Positions 35,905-43,622 of a stretch of DNA of 64,000 nt are shown in pieces (position 1 is the stretch's first letter; the number at the start of each line of letters is the position of its first letter). The notes beneath the pieces are model-generated. The model made no database searches and was not told the DNA's origin. It saw nothing but the letters and a program-made list of their open reading frames with translations. Position numbers and translations under genes: made by a program. The stretch is from DAOTWC01 sp048499435 (lineage in GTDB: Bacteria > Chloroflexota > Anaerolineae > Aggregatilineales > Phototrophicaceae), in contig JASNZW010000005.1 of the NCBI GenBank assembly GCA_048499435.1, positions 124,001 to 188,000 of the forward strand, read 5' to 3'.

Positions 35905-36210
35905 TTACACCTGGCGGCGGCGCAGGCGCGCCCACACCGCCACCACGACGCCAACCAGCAGCGCCAGCGTGCCCAGCGTGAGCATCAGCGGCAGCACCGG
36001 CCCGCCGGGGTCAGGCTGGCCGCAGATAAAGGCCCAGATCATCTCCGGGGCGCGCAGCAGTGTCAGCACGTCGCGCGCATACGCCGCGCTGAACACCAGC
36101 ATCGTCACGCCGAAGCTCAGCAGCAGCGCAACAGCCACCAGCGTGATCATCCCGGCTGGCACGGCGCCGTTCCGCGGCGCGCCGCCGTAATCGGGCTGCA
36201 ATTCGGACAT
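35905..36210 (-). CDS. small two-helix membrane protein in the oxidase operon
   Basis: This 101-residue protein has two membrane segments (about 20-42 and 72-92), a polar N-terminus beginning MSELQPDYGG and a basic tail RLRRRQV. I do not recognise the family. It lies 28 bp after the oxidase subunit I gene and ahead of the copper chaperones, so it may be an oxidase accessory or assembly subunit. Alternatives cannot be ruled out. Confidence 0.7.
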   Translation of the reverse strand: MSELQPDYGGAPRNGAVPAGMITLVAVALLLSFGVTMLVFSAAYARDVLTLLRAPEMIWAFICGQPDPGGPVLPLMLTLGTLALLVGVVVAVWARLRRRQV

Positions 36211-36238
36211 ACAGCACCTGCCTTAAAGCGATCAGCCG

Positions 36239-37960
36239 CTAAGAGCCTGGCCCGGCCGGGCCAGGGTTCCCCGGCACAAAGAAACCGTTCACCACATCAA
36301 TAGACTGGAGCAGCACCGGCGCCCACATCACCACGTTGGAAATAATGATGATGGCGACCCACAGGCCCCAGCGCTCGAACCATTCGGGCTTGCTGCTGGC
36401 CGGGCCTTCAGTGGAGATGGGCGGTTCTTCCTCCAGCTTTTCCCTGGAGGCGAACCACGTGCCCACCAGCACGATGTACAGCAGAATCGAGCTGATCAGC
36501 AGCAGCAGGCCGCCGACAGCCGTCAGGTTGAGCCAGGGCGCCCACATATCGCTGATGTACGCGCCCGCGCCGCCCATATCGGTGCGGCGAATAGCGCCCT
36601 CAACACCGGCGCGGCCCATGCCCGCGCCAAACATGAGCATGCCGGCGAACCACAGGAACACCTGGGCCAGCGCCAGCTTCGGCATATACAGCCTGCGCCC
36701 GCGCATCAGCGGCAGCAGCCAGTACAGCACACCGATATACGTCAGCGTCACCGCGCCGGCCAGCGTCATGTGGAAATGGCCGACCACCCAGGTGGTGTTG
36801 TGCAGCGCCACGTTAAGCGCAAACGATGCGTTCAGCACGCCGGTGATGCCGCCGACAATGAACATGAGCATGCCGCAGAGCTGCGCCGCCACCACCGGGT
36901 TGCCCCAGGGCAGCTTCCACACCCAGCTAATCCAACTGCTGCCGCGTTTGCGCATGGCCTGCTCGATCGTGGCCGCCAGGTTGAAGGCCGTCAGGAAGCT
37001 GGGCACGGCGACGATAAACGTGAGCAGCGAGTGCGAGATTTTGGCGAACTCGCTCACGCCGGGGTCTACAAACAGGTGATGCACGCCGACCGGGATGGAG
37101 AAGATCATCAGCATGATGAAGGCCACGCGCGCCATCGAATCGCTGAACAGCTTCCCGCCGAGCTGCTTAGGCAGCATGGTGTACCAGGAAATATACGCCG
37201 GGATCAGCCAGAAGTAGACCAGCGGGTGGCCAAAGAACCAGAACAGCACGCGCGTCACCTGGGGGTCCGTCGTTTTGATGATGCCCAGCGACAGCGGCAG
37301 CAGCATCGTCAGCACTTCAATCGCCACGCCCAGCGTGGCCGTGAACCACATCGTGAAGTTGGTCAGCGTGGCGAACACCGCCAGCGGCACGGTTTTGCCG
37401 GGGTTGTCCTTACGCCAGCCGACATACGTCATGATGAGGTCCAGAAACGCCACCCACGAGCCGACAATCACCAGCGTCAGGCCGACGTAAAAGGTCCAGT
37501 GGCCGACCATCGGCGCGTAGAAGGTGTAGAGGATATTGGCCTGGTTGGTGACGATCGCGTAGGCCGCCAGCACCAGGCCCACCAGCATCAGCACGAAGGC
37601 CGTCCACGCCACCCGCAGGCTCCACAGCGGGCGCTGGAGCGAGCGCTGCGCGACAAAGTAGCTGAAGCCAACAATGAAAAAGGTGGTGAACACCAGCGCG
37701 TTGAGGACGCCGTGCAGCGTCAGCGCCTGATAATAATAGCTGAAGATGGGCATCGCGATGGGCTGGCCGCCGAGCAGATCGGTCACGCCCGGCGCGCGCC
37801 GGAACGCCTGGAACGGCCCCATCAGCAGGCCGAGCGACAGCGCCGCCAGCGACACGAAGATGTGCATGCCAATCAGCGAGCGTTCGCTGCGCAGCATCGA
37901 AAACGCCGGAAAAATCAGCACCGGGGTGCTGCCCCGTGCCGCAGGTTGGACAGCTTGCAT
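36239..37960 (-). CDS. cbaA: cytochrome c oxidase subunit I, ba3-type (B family)
   Basis: The 573-residue protein has 13-14 membrane segments. Heme ligand His residues lie in ALTLHGVLNALVF and in TWVVGHFHMTLAG. The CuB ligand plus crosslinked Tyr motif is FWFFGHPLVYFWLIPAY, and the His pair is PVGVHHLFVDPG. The GHPLVYFW motif and absence of the A-family D-channel signature place it in the heme-copper B family, like Thermus ba3 oxidase. It reduces O2 to water and pumps protons. Subunits II and IIa lie directly upstream, in the order IIa-II-I. Confidence 0.95.
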   Translation of the reverse strand: MQAVQPAARGSTPVLIFPAFSMLRSERSLIGMHIFVSLAALSLGLLMGPFQAFRRAPGVTDLLGGQPIAMPIFSYYYQALTLHGVLNALVFTTFFIVGFSYFVAQRSLQRPLWSLRVAWTAFVLMLVGLVLAAYAIVTNQANILYTFYAPMVGHWTFYVGLTLVIVGSWVAFLDLIMTYVGWRKDNPGKTVPLAVFATLTNFTMWFTATLGVAIEVLTMLLPLSLGIIKTTDPQVTRVLFWFFGHPLVYFWLIPAYISWYTMLPKQLGGKLFSDSMARVAFIMLMIFSIPVGVHHLFVDPGVSEFAKISHSLLTFIVAVPSFLTAFNLAATIEQAMRKRGSSWISWVWKLPWGNPVVAAQLCGMLMFIVGGITGVLNASFALNVALHNTTWVVGHFHMTLAGAVTLTYIGVLYWLLPLMRGRRLYMPKLALAQVFLWFAGMLMFGAGMGRAGVEGAIRRTDMGGAGAYISDMWAPWLNLTAVGGLLLLISSILLYIVLVGTWFASREKLEEEPPISTEGPASSKPEWFERWGLWVAIIIISNVVMWAPVLLQSIDVVNGFFVPGNPGPAGPGS

Positions 37961-38002
37961 AAGTTCCCTCTCCTCGTTATTTCCCCTGACAACCAGCCCG
38001 CG

Positions 38003-38500
38003 CTACTCGACAATCAGTGTGGCGTGCATGCGCTGGTGGCCCGCGCCACAGTATTCGTGACACAGGATTTTGAACTCGCCCGGCTGGTTAAACGTCACGG
38101 TGATCCGCCCGGTGTGGCCGGGGACCACCTGGATGTTGGCGTTGTGGCGCTCGATGATAAACCCGTGCGTCACGTCCACGCTGGTGATGTAAAACGTCAC
38201 CTGGGCGCCCCGGGGTATGCGGACGATATCGTTGCCGTCGGCGTCCTGCTCGCTGCTGCCGGTGTTGAAGCGCCACATCTGGGCGGTCATGGTCAGCTCA
38301 TACTTGCCATCGCCCATATCGCGCAGGCCCGGCGCGGCGAAGCGCGTGTCGCCCAGCGCCAGCGGGTTCAGGAACTCGCCCGGCGAGCTGGGCAGGCGCA
38401 TGCCGAACACCAGCATCGCCGCCAGCAGCGACGCAAAGAACGCCCCCAGCACCACCGCTACGATGATAATCCAGTACCGTTCAAGGCGGTCAACGTGCAT
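38003..38500 (-). CDS. cbaB: cytochrome c oxidase subunit II, ba3-type
   Basis: The 165-residue protein has one N-terminal membrane helix (RYWIIIVAVVLGAFFASLLAAML) and a cupredoxin domain. The dinuclear CuA site is complete: DVTHGFIIE supplies the first His, and CHEYCGAGHQRM near 147-158 supplies two Cys, His and Met. It accepts electrons from a cytochrome c, probably the lipoprotein encoded first in the operon. Its short length with a single helix is typical of ba3 oxidases rather than aa3. Confidence 0.95.
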   Translation of the reverse strand: MHVDRLERYWIIIVAVVLGAFFASLLAAMLVFGMRLPSSPGEFLNPLALGDTRFAAPGLRDMGDGKYELTMTAQMWRFNTGSSEQDADGNDIVRIPRGAQVTFYITSVDVTHGFIIERHNANIQVVPGHTGRITVTFNQPGEFKILCHEYCGAGHQRMHATLIVE

Positions 38501-38503
38501 CAG

Positions 38504-38704
38504 CTAGGCCCCCCCGCGCAGAATGACGACTTCATAGTACGTCAGGAAGAAATAGATGATGTAGCCGATAATCATCAGCAGCGCGAAGTAGAACGCGCCG
38601 CGCGGCACAAAGTGATCTTCCTCCGGCGGCGGCGCTTCCGGCGGCACAGCCACCGGCGCGGCGCCTTCCTGTGGTTCGTCGCCTGTTGGTGTGTAATCCA
38701 CCAT
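38504..38704 (-). CDS. ba3 oxidase subunit IIa-like single-helix protein
   Basis: This 66-residue protein has a Pro/Glu-rich N-terminus (PPEAPPPEEDHFVPRG) and one membrane helix (AFYFALLMIIGYIIYFFLTYYEVVILRGG). Size, topology and place directly before subunit II match the IIa subunit of ba3 oxidases. ATG at 38704 gives MVDYTPTG; the GGAGG upstream is 12 nt away, rather far, and a TTG at 38725 would place that sequence inside the gene. It ends 3 bp before the subunit II start. Confidence 0.78.
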   Translation of the reverse strand: MVDYTPTGDEPQEGAAPVAVPPEAPPPEEDHFVPRGAFYFALLMIIGYIIYFFLTYYEVVILRGGA

Positions 38705-38772
38705 CTGTAACACTTCCCTCCTCAAGCTGCTGCCTGATCCAACCTGGGCGGTTTTGCCGCCGCCGCGCCGCC

Positions 38773-39297
38773 TTACAATGTCAGCAGATATGCCACCAGG
38801 TCGTCAATCTGCTCTGGGGTGAACAGATCAGCGTAAATCTGCGGCATCAGGCTTTCCGGGTACGGCGGGTTGCCCTCAACGATATAGGCGTTCGGGCTGA
38901 CAATTGACTGATGCAGATATTCCGCCGGCGTCTGGCCGGTGATGTTCGCCGCTGCCCAGGCGCCCACGCCCAGCAGCCCTGGTCCGATCAGCCGGTCCTC
39001 TGAATCAACGCGGTGGCAGGTCGCGCAGGCGAAACCCGCTTCCGCCCGCATCGTGTTGAACAGCACCTGGCCCCGTTCAGGGTCGCCCGCCGCCGCCTGG
39101 GTGGGGGCCGCTGGCTCCGCAGTCTGCGCGGCGGCCTGCGTCGCCGCCGCGGCCTCGCGCTGGGCCTGCGCGGTGCTGGTCGCCGCGCCGGCGGGCACGA
39201 ACACCGTCGGCGTAACCGGCACGACGATTTCCCCCCGGCCGCAGGCAGCAGCCAGCAGCAGCAGCGCAGCAAGCGATGTCAGTCTTAATCTGGTCAT
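38773..39297 (-). CDS. c-type cytochrome lipoprotein
   Basis: The 174-residue protein has a lipoprotein signal (SLAALLLLAAACG, Cys near 20). An Ala/Gln/Thr-rich linker (about 35-70) follows, then one class I cytochrome c domain: the heme motif CATCH near 89-93 and the axial Met in YPESLMPQIYADLF. The C-terminal helix EQIDDLVAYLLTL is typical. It likely carries electrons to the CuA site of the ba3 oxidase encoded downstream. AGGTGA precedes the ATG. It is the first gene of the operon. Confidence 0.92.
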   Translation of the reverse strand: MTRLRLTSLAALLLLAAACGRGEIVVPVTPTVFVPAGAATSTAQAQREAAAATQAAAQTAEPAAPTQAAAGDPERGQVLFNTMRAEAGFACATCHRVDSEDRLIGPGLLGVGAWAAANITGQTPAEYLHQSIVSPNAYIVEGNPPYPESLMPQIYADLFTPEQIDDLVAYLLTL

Positions 39298-39326
39298 AAG
39301 CTCACCTTTTGTATAGACGAAAGTCG

Positions 39327-39342
39327 TGTGATTTGCATCACA
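39327..39342. promoter_or_regulatory. perfect CRP/FNR-family palindrome (site 1)
   Basis: TGTGA-N6-TCACA matches the CRP consensus half-sites at all ten positions. It lies 30 bp upstream of the cytochrome c start codon, within the oxidase operon leader, about 50 nt downstream of the predicted transcription start. Confidence 0.65.
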
Positions 39343-39389
39343 AACGTGGTAAACTTTGGCAGTGAAATGTGCCCACTGGGCCAGTAATT

Positions 39390-39424
39390 TGTGAATTATA
39401 TGACATTCGCGGCTGGTTATGCAA
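39390..39424 (-). promoter_or_regulatory. oxidase operon promoter with second CRP-like site
   Basis: On the minus strand -35 TTGCAT (39419-39424) and -10 TATAAT (39395-39400) are separated by 18 bp. A second CRP-like site, TGTGA-N6-TGACA (39390-39405, nine of ten half-site positions), overlaps the -10. Its centre is exactly 63 bp from site 1, six helical turns. The layout suits repression or looping at the oxidase promoter, or activation of the divergent gene. Confidence 0.55.
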
Positions 39425-39484
39425 TAACTCTTTGAAAACGCTGCGCCCGCCGCCATCAGCCGCTACCCCGGAGAGCTAAACACG

Positions 39485-39901
39485 ATGAAACAATATTCCA
39501 CCCTGGACACCATGAATCTCGACTCTGAATCTGGCGTCTTGCAGTTTACCTCCAGTCAGACCGCTGGCGCGGCCCCACAGCCGCAGCTCACCATGCGCCG
39601 CGAAGGCGCTTATATGGCGATCGCCGCCAGCTACGGCCCGCTGGAAATCGCTCTGCGCCCCAGCTATGAGGAACTGGCGCGCCTGCTGGGCCGGCTTCAG
39701 CCGGTGCAGGGCCTCCAGACCACCCGCTACGTCGGAACATCGCAGGCTTACCTGGCTATCGGCCTGCGCGCTGACGGCACGCTGGTAGTCCAGCCAACCA
39801 TCGTCGCCGACGCCACCGGCCATTTCAACCTGCGCCTCACCCTGACGCCCGACGTGCGCGCGCGGTTTTTCGACTGGCTGCCCGTCGAGCGCGAGGCATA
39901 G
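39485..39901 (+). CDS. hypothetical protein
   Basis: I do not recognise this 138-residue soluble protein. It has no signal or membrane segment. It appears to be mostly beta-strand (LQFTSSQTAGAA, QLTMRREGAYMAIAASYG, AYLAIGLRADGTLVVQPTIV) with a helix at YEELARLLGRLQPV. It ends RFFDWLPVEREA. GGAG lies about 11 nt upstream of the ATG. It is divergent from the oxidase operon and ends 7 bp before the promoter of the glycine-cleavage operon. Confidence 0.65.
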   Translation: MKQYSTLDTMNLDSESGVLQFTSSQTAGAAPQPQLTMRREGAYMAIAASYGPLEIALRPSYEELARLLGRLQPVQGLQTTRYVGTSQAYLAIGLRADGTLVVQPTIVADATGHFNLRLTLTPDVRARFFDWLPVEREA

Positions 39902-39908
39902 GGACAGA

Positions 39909-39937
39909 TTGCCCGTTCACGCGCCTGTCGCTACAAT
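39909..39937 (+). promoter_or_regulatory. promoter of the gcv operon
   Basis: TTGCCC (39909-39914) and TACAAT (39932-39937) are separated by exactly 17 bp, a good sigma70-like promoter. The expected start near 39944 places the whole glycine riboswitch in the transcribed leader. Confidence 0.7.
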
Positions 39938-39963
39938 GAGCGTGTCGCGGCAGTAACGCGGCA

Positions 39964-40090
39964 GCCTGCAAAGAGAGTTCCCGCGCGCGGCGGGACGCCG
40001 AAGGGGCAAGCTGCCAGATATGCTGGTCTGGCGGTGAAACTCTCAGGCCACAGGGATTTGCAGGCGGCCCACTCTGGAAGCGCAGGCCGA
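39964..40090 (+). promoter_or_regulatory. glycine riboswitch (gcvT element)
   Basis: The leader has the aptamer features of the glycine riboswitch. P1 is formed by GCCTGCAAA (39964-39972) with TTTGCAGGC (40057-40065). An inner helix pairs GAGAGTT (39973-39979) with AACTCTC (40038-40044). The conserved core GCCGAAGGGGCAA lies between, and CTCTCAGG follows. A downstream CTCTGG resembles the linker/ghost segment of single-aptamer types; I see no full second aptamer. It precedes glycine-cleavage genes, the classic target. Confidence 0.9.
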
Positions 40091-40091
40091 C

Positions 40092-40128
40092 AGAGCGCAC
40101 AGCAGGTTTGCCGTGCGCTCTTTTTATT
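40092..40128 (+). terminator. riboswitch-controlled intrinsic terminator
   Basis: A perfect 9-bp stem (AGAGCGCAC and GTGCGCTCT, 12-nt loop) runs directly into TTTTT and lies 45 bp before gcvH. Placed right after the aptamer, it makes the leader a transcriptional switch, expected to read through when glycine is abundant. Confidence 0.85.
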
Positions 40129-40172
40129 CGCTGACAATATCGTTCGCTGCTGATAAATGGAGAATAGAAACA

Positions 40173-40568
40173 ATGGGAAAGTGGAACACGCCGGCTGATC
40201 TGAAATACGCGCGCACGGACGAGTGGCTGCGGCTGGACGGCGAGACCGGCACAATCGGCCTCACTGACTATGCGCAGAACGCTCTCAACGACCTGGTGTT
40301 CGTCGAGCTGCCGGAAGTCGGCGCGAAGCTGGCCAAAGGCGCAACTTTCGGCACAGTCGAATCGGTCAAGGCCGCGTCGGACCTCAACATGCCGGTCAGC
40401 GGCACTGTTATCGAGGTCAACGGCGCGCTGGAGGACACGCCAGAGGCGATCAACGCTGACGCTTACGGCGCGTGGATCATCAAAGTCAGGCTGGACAGCC
40501 CCGCCGACGTATCCGACCTGCTGGACGCGGCCGCCTACGCCGCTTACTGCGACGAGCGCGAGCATTAG
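40173..40568 (+). CDS. gcvH: glycine cleavage system H protein
   Basis: The 131-residue protein is a standard H protein. The lipoyl Lys is in GTVESVKAASDLNMPVSG, preceded by the YARTDEWLRLDGETGTIGLTDYAQ opening and VFVELPEVGAKLAKG. It shuttles the aminomethyl group between P, T and L proteins on its lipoyl arm. The true start is ATG 40173, with GGAG about 10 nt upstream; a longer frame would run back into the terminator. It is the first gene after the glycine riboswitch. Confidence 0.95.
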   Translation: MGKWNTPADLKYARTDEWLRLDGETGTIGLTDYAQNALNDLVFVELPEVGAKLAKGATFGTVESVKAASDLNMPVSGTVIEVNGALEDTPEAINADAYGAWIIKVRLDSPADVSDLLDAAAYAAYCDEREH

Positions 40569-40592
40569 AGCGCCGTCAGCCGCCCGTCCGCG

Positions 40593-40626
40593 GCCGCCCG
40601 CTGGCCCGCAGCCAAAGGCGGGCGGC
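40593..40626 (+). other. intercistronic hairpin gcvH-gcvPA
   Basis: A 9-bp stem (GCCGCCCGC and GCGGGCGGC, 16-nt loop) occupies the 105-bp gap between gcvH and gcvPA. There is no T-tract. It could stabilise the gcvH transcript end and raise H protein over P protein. Confidence 0.35.
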
Positions 40627-40673
40627 TGCTGGCCGGCGTCTGCCCGCCCCTGCATAGTGGAATTGGAAAACTC

Positions 40674-42011
40674 ATGAGCTATATACCGCACACCGAAACC
40701 GAGCAGCAGCAGATGCTCGCGGCTGTCGGGGCCGCGACCATCGAGGATTTGTTTGAAGCTGTGCCGGCGGCGCACCGCTTTCCGCCGCTTGACCTGCCCG
40801 CCCCGCTCAGCGAGATGGAGGTGCAGGCGGAGCTGCTGGCGCTGGCCGAAGCCAACGATCACGCCCAGAATTTCGCCGTGTTTCGCGGCGCGGGCGCCTA
40901 TCATCACTACATCCCGGCGGCGGTGAACCACATCCTGCTGCGCGGCGAGTTCTACACGGCCTACACCCCCTACCAGCCGGAAATGAGCCAGGGCACGCTG
41001 CAGGCCATCTTCGAGTACCAGAGCATGATGTGCGCCCTCACCGGCATGGACGCCGCCAATGCCAGCCACTACGACGGCGCGACCAGCCTGGCCGAAGCGG
41101 TTACAGTGGCCTACGAGGCAGGCCGCCGCAAACGCAGCAAAGTTATCCTCAGCCATGCGATCAACCCGCAGTACCGCGCGGTGGTCCGCACCTATCACCA
41201 GGGCGGCGACATCAAGTTCGTGGGCGACAAAGGCCGCGCCGACATCTCCGACCTGATCGACATGCTCGACGAAACAGTCGCGATGGTGGCCGTCGCCTAT
41301 CCGAACTTCTTCGGCCAGCTTGACGACCTTCAGCACCTGGCCGACAAGGTTCACGAAGCCGGCGCGCTGCTGGCGCTCGTCGTCAACCCGCTGGCGCTGG
41401 GGCTGCTCAAAAGCCCCGGCGAGCTGGGGGCCGACATCGTCGTGGGCGAGGGCCAGCCGCTGGGCATCCCGCTGAGCTTCGGCGGGCCGTACCTGGGCTT
41501 CTTCGCCGTCCGCAGCGAGCACGTGCGCAAGATCGCCGGGCGCATCGTCGGCGAAACCGCCGACCAGGACGGGCGGCGCGCCTACGTCATGACGCTGCGC
41601 CCGCGCGAACAGGACATTCGGCGCGAGAAAGCGACCAGCAATATCTGCACCAACCAGGGCCTGATGGCGCTGGCCGCCGGCGTCTACCTCTCGCTGATGG
41701 GCAAGCACGGCCTGCGCCAGGTGGCGGAGCTGTGCTATCACAAAGCGCACTACGCCGCTGACCGCATCAACGCGCTGGACGGGTTCAGCGTGGACCTGTC
41801 TAAGCCCTTCTTTAACGAGTTCGTCGTCAAGTGCCCGCGCCCGGTGGGCGAGATCAACGCGCGCCTGCTGGAACAGGGGATCATCGGCGGCTACGACCTG
41901 AGCGCAGACTACCCTCACCTTGACGGTCACATGCTGGTGTGCACGACCGAGGCCAACAGCCGGGACGAAATTGACGCGCTGGTGAGCGCCCTTGCGGAGG
42001 TGACGAAATGA
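40674..42011 (+). CDS. gcvPA: glycine dehydrogenase (decarboxylating) subunit 1
   Basis: The 445-residue protein is the N-terminal half of P protein as found in split systems: YIPHTETEQQQMLAAVG, GAGAYHHYIPAAVNHILLRGEFYTAYTPYQPEMSQGTLQ, and HYDGATSLAEA. It ends with the TSNICTNQGLMALAAGVYLSLMG region. With subunit 2 it forms the PLP enzyme that decarboxylates glycine and passes aminomethyl to lipoyl-H. Its stop overlaps the gcvPB start by 4 bp (ATGA), so the two subunits are translationally coupled. Confidence 0.96.
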   Translation: MSYIPHTETEQQQMLAAVGAATIEDLFEAVPAAHRFPPLDLPAPLSEMEVQAELLALAEANDHAQNFAVFRGAGAYHHYIPAAVNHILLRGEFYTAYTPYQPEMSQGTLQAIFEYQSMMCALTGMDAANASHYDGATSLAEAVTVAYEAGRRKRSKVILSHAINPQYRAVVRTYHQGGDIKFVGDKGRADISDLIDMLDETVAMVAVAYPNFFGQLDDLQHLADKVHEAGALLALVVNPLALGLLKSPGELGADIVVGEGQPLGIPLSFGGPYLGFFAVRSEHVRKIAGRIVGETADQDGRRAYVMTLRPREQDIRREKATSNICTNQGLMALAAGVYLSLMGKHGLRQVAELCYHKAHYAADRINALDGFSVDLSKPFFNEFVVKCPRPVGEINARLLEQGIIGGYDLSADYPHLDGHMLVCTTEANSRDEIDALVSALAEVTK

Positions 42012-43495
42012 CACAGCCCACCATCTACGAAATCAGCGCGCCGGGGCGGACCGGCGTCTCGCTCCCCGCGCTTGACGTGCCCGCCGCGCCCCTGCCCGAC
42101 AATCTGCTGCGCCGCGACCTCAACCTGCCGGAAGTCAGCGAGCTGCAGGTTATCCGGCACTACGTCACCCTCAGCCAGAAGAACTACGCCATTGACACCG
42201 GCTTCTACCCGCTGGGGTCGTGCACCATGAAGTACAACCCCAAGATCAACGAGGACATGGCGCGGCTGCCCGGCTTCGCCCACCTGCACCCCCTCACCGA
42301 CGAGGCCGGGGCGCAGGGCGCGCTGGCGCTGATATACCAGCTTCAACAGTGGCTGGCGGAGATCAGCGGCTTCGCGGCGGTCAGCCTGGAGCCGGCCGCC
42401 GGCGCGCAGGGCGAGTTCGCCGGCATCCTCATGATTCGCAAGTATCACCTGGAGCGCGGCGACACCCAGCGCACGAAAATCCTGGTCCCCAACAGCGCGC
42501 ACGGCACTAACCCGGCCACGTGCAGCATGGCCGGCTTCCAGGTGGTCGAGCTGCCGTCGGACGAAAACGGCGACGTGGACCTGGCGGCGCTGCGGGCGGC
42601 CTGCGACGAGACGGTCGCCGGCATGATGATCACCGTGCCCAACACGCTCGGCCTGTTCGAGAGCCATATTCAGGAAGTCGTCCAGGCGGTGCACGACTGC
42701 GGCGGCCTGCTGTACATGGACGGGGCCAACATGAACGCCCTGATGGGCGTGGTCAAGCCAGCCGATCTGGGCTTCGACGTGATGCATTTTAACCTGCACA
42801 AGACCTTCTCCACGCCGCACGGCGGCGGCGGCCCTGGCAGCGGCCCGGTGGGCGCTAACGACAGGCTCAAACCGTACCTGCCCGGCCCGCTGGTGGAGAT
42901 CGTCGAGGCAGCCAGCGACGAGGACGACGCGCCGCTGTACGGCCTGCGCATGCCGGAAAAGACAATCGGGCCGCTGAAGGCGTTCTACGGCAACTTCGGT
43001 ATGCACGTCCGCGCCTACACGTACATTCGTGTCAACGGCGGGCGCGGCATCAAGGATATCACGCGCTTCGCCGTGCTCAACGCCAACTATGTGCGCGCCC
43101 GCCTGCAGGACACCTACACCGTCCCCTACCCGCGCATCTGCGGCCACGAGTTCGTGCTGCAGGGCCACTTTGAGGGCGTGGACGGCGTGCACGCGCTGGA
43201 CATTTCCAAACGGCTGATGGACTACGGCATCCACCCGCCCACCAACTACTTCCCGCTGATCGTGCCGGAGGCCCTGCTGATCGAGCCGACCGAGACGGAG
43301 GCCAAAGCGGAGCTGGACAGCTTCGTGGACGCCATGAAGAAGATCGCCGCCGAAGCGCGCGAAACGCCAGAGCTGCTCAAAACCGCGCCGCACGCCATGC
43401 CAGTGTCGCGGCTGGACGAGGTGCGCGCCGCTAAACAGCTTGTGCTGTGCTGCGCGCCGGTGTCTGAGGCGCTGGCTGCCAGCCTGGGGGACTGA
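42008..43495 (+). CDS. gcvPB: glycine dehydrogenase (decarboxylating) subunit 2
   Basis: The 495-residue protein is the PLP-binding half of split P protein. The PLP Lys is in DVMHFNLHKTFSTPHGGGGPGSGP, with GFYPLGSCTMKYNPKINE and VPNSAHGTNPATCSMAGF upstream and RVNGGRGI and GDTP-like segments after it. It pairs with GcvPA. The C-terminal AKQLVLCCAPVSEALAASL tail is a little longer than the minimum for the family. A strong terminator follows. Confidence 0.96.
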   Translation: MTQPTIYEISAPGRTGVSLPALDVPAAPLPDNLLRRDLNLPEVSELQVIRHYVTLSQKNYAIDTGFYPLGSCTMKYNPKINEDMARLPGFAHLHPLTDEAGAQGALALIYQLQQWLAEISGFAAVSLEPAAGAQGEFAGILMIRKYHLERGDTQRTKILVPNSAHGTNPATCSMAGFQVVELPSDENGDVDLAALRAACDETVAGMMITVPNTLGLFESHIQEVVQAVHDCGGLLYMDGANMNALMGVVKPADLGFDVMHFNLHKTFSTPHGGGGPGSGPVGANDRLKPYLPGPLVEIVEAASDEDDAPLYGLRMPEKTIGPLKAFYGNFGMHVRAYTYIRVNGGRGIKDITRFAVLNANYVRARLQDTYTVPYPRICGHEFVLQGHFEGVDGVHALDISKRLMDYGIHPPTNYFPLIVPEALLIEPTETEAKAELDSFVDAMKKIAAEARETPELLKTAPHAMPVSRLDEVRAAKQLVLCCAPVSEALAASLGD

Positions 43496-43520
43496 TTCTA
43501 AACCTGCCCATCACAACACA

Positions 43521-43560
43521 ACACCCCGGCGGAACGCTTATCCGCCGGGGTGTTTGTTTT
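43521..43560 (+). terminator. intrinsic terminator of the gcv operon
   Basis: A perfect 13-bp stem (ACACCCCGGCGGA and TCCGCCGGGGTGT, 7-nt loop) is followed by TTGTTTT, 25 bp after the gcvPB stop. It may also serve the convergent glyA-gcvT gene, whose side has only a weak T-rich tract. Confidence 0.88.
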
Positions 43561-43622
43561 CCTTGCGCCGTCAGTGAGTAGTCCGCGCGGGGGCTAACCC
43601 CCGCCGCAGTTGAGGGCGCGGC

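Noticed and set aside
39298..39456. A 53-residue N-terminal extension of the cytochrome c lipoprotein
   Set aside because: It would bury the promoter and both CRP-like sites in coding sequence and displace the lipoprotein signal from the N-terminus.
39837..42014. A 725-codon open frame antisense to gcvH and gcvPA
   Set aside because: It also crosses the glycine riboswitch and terminator, and it has the composition of an antisense shadow.
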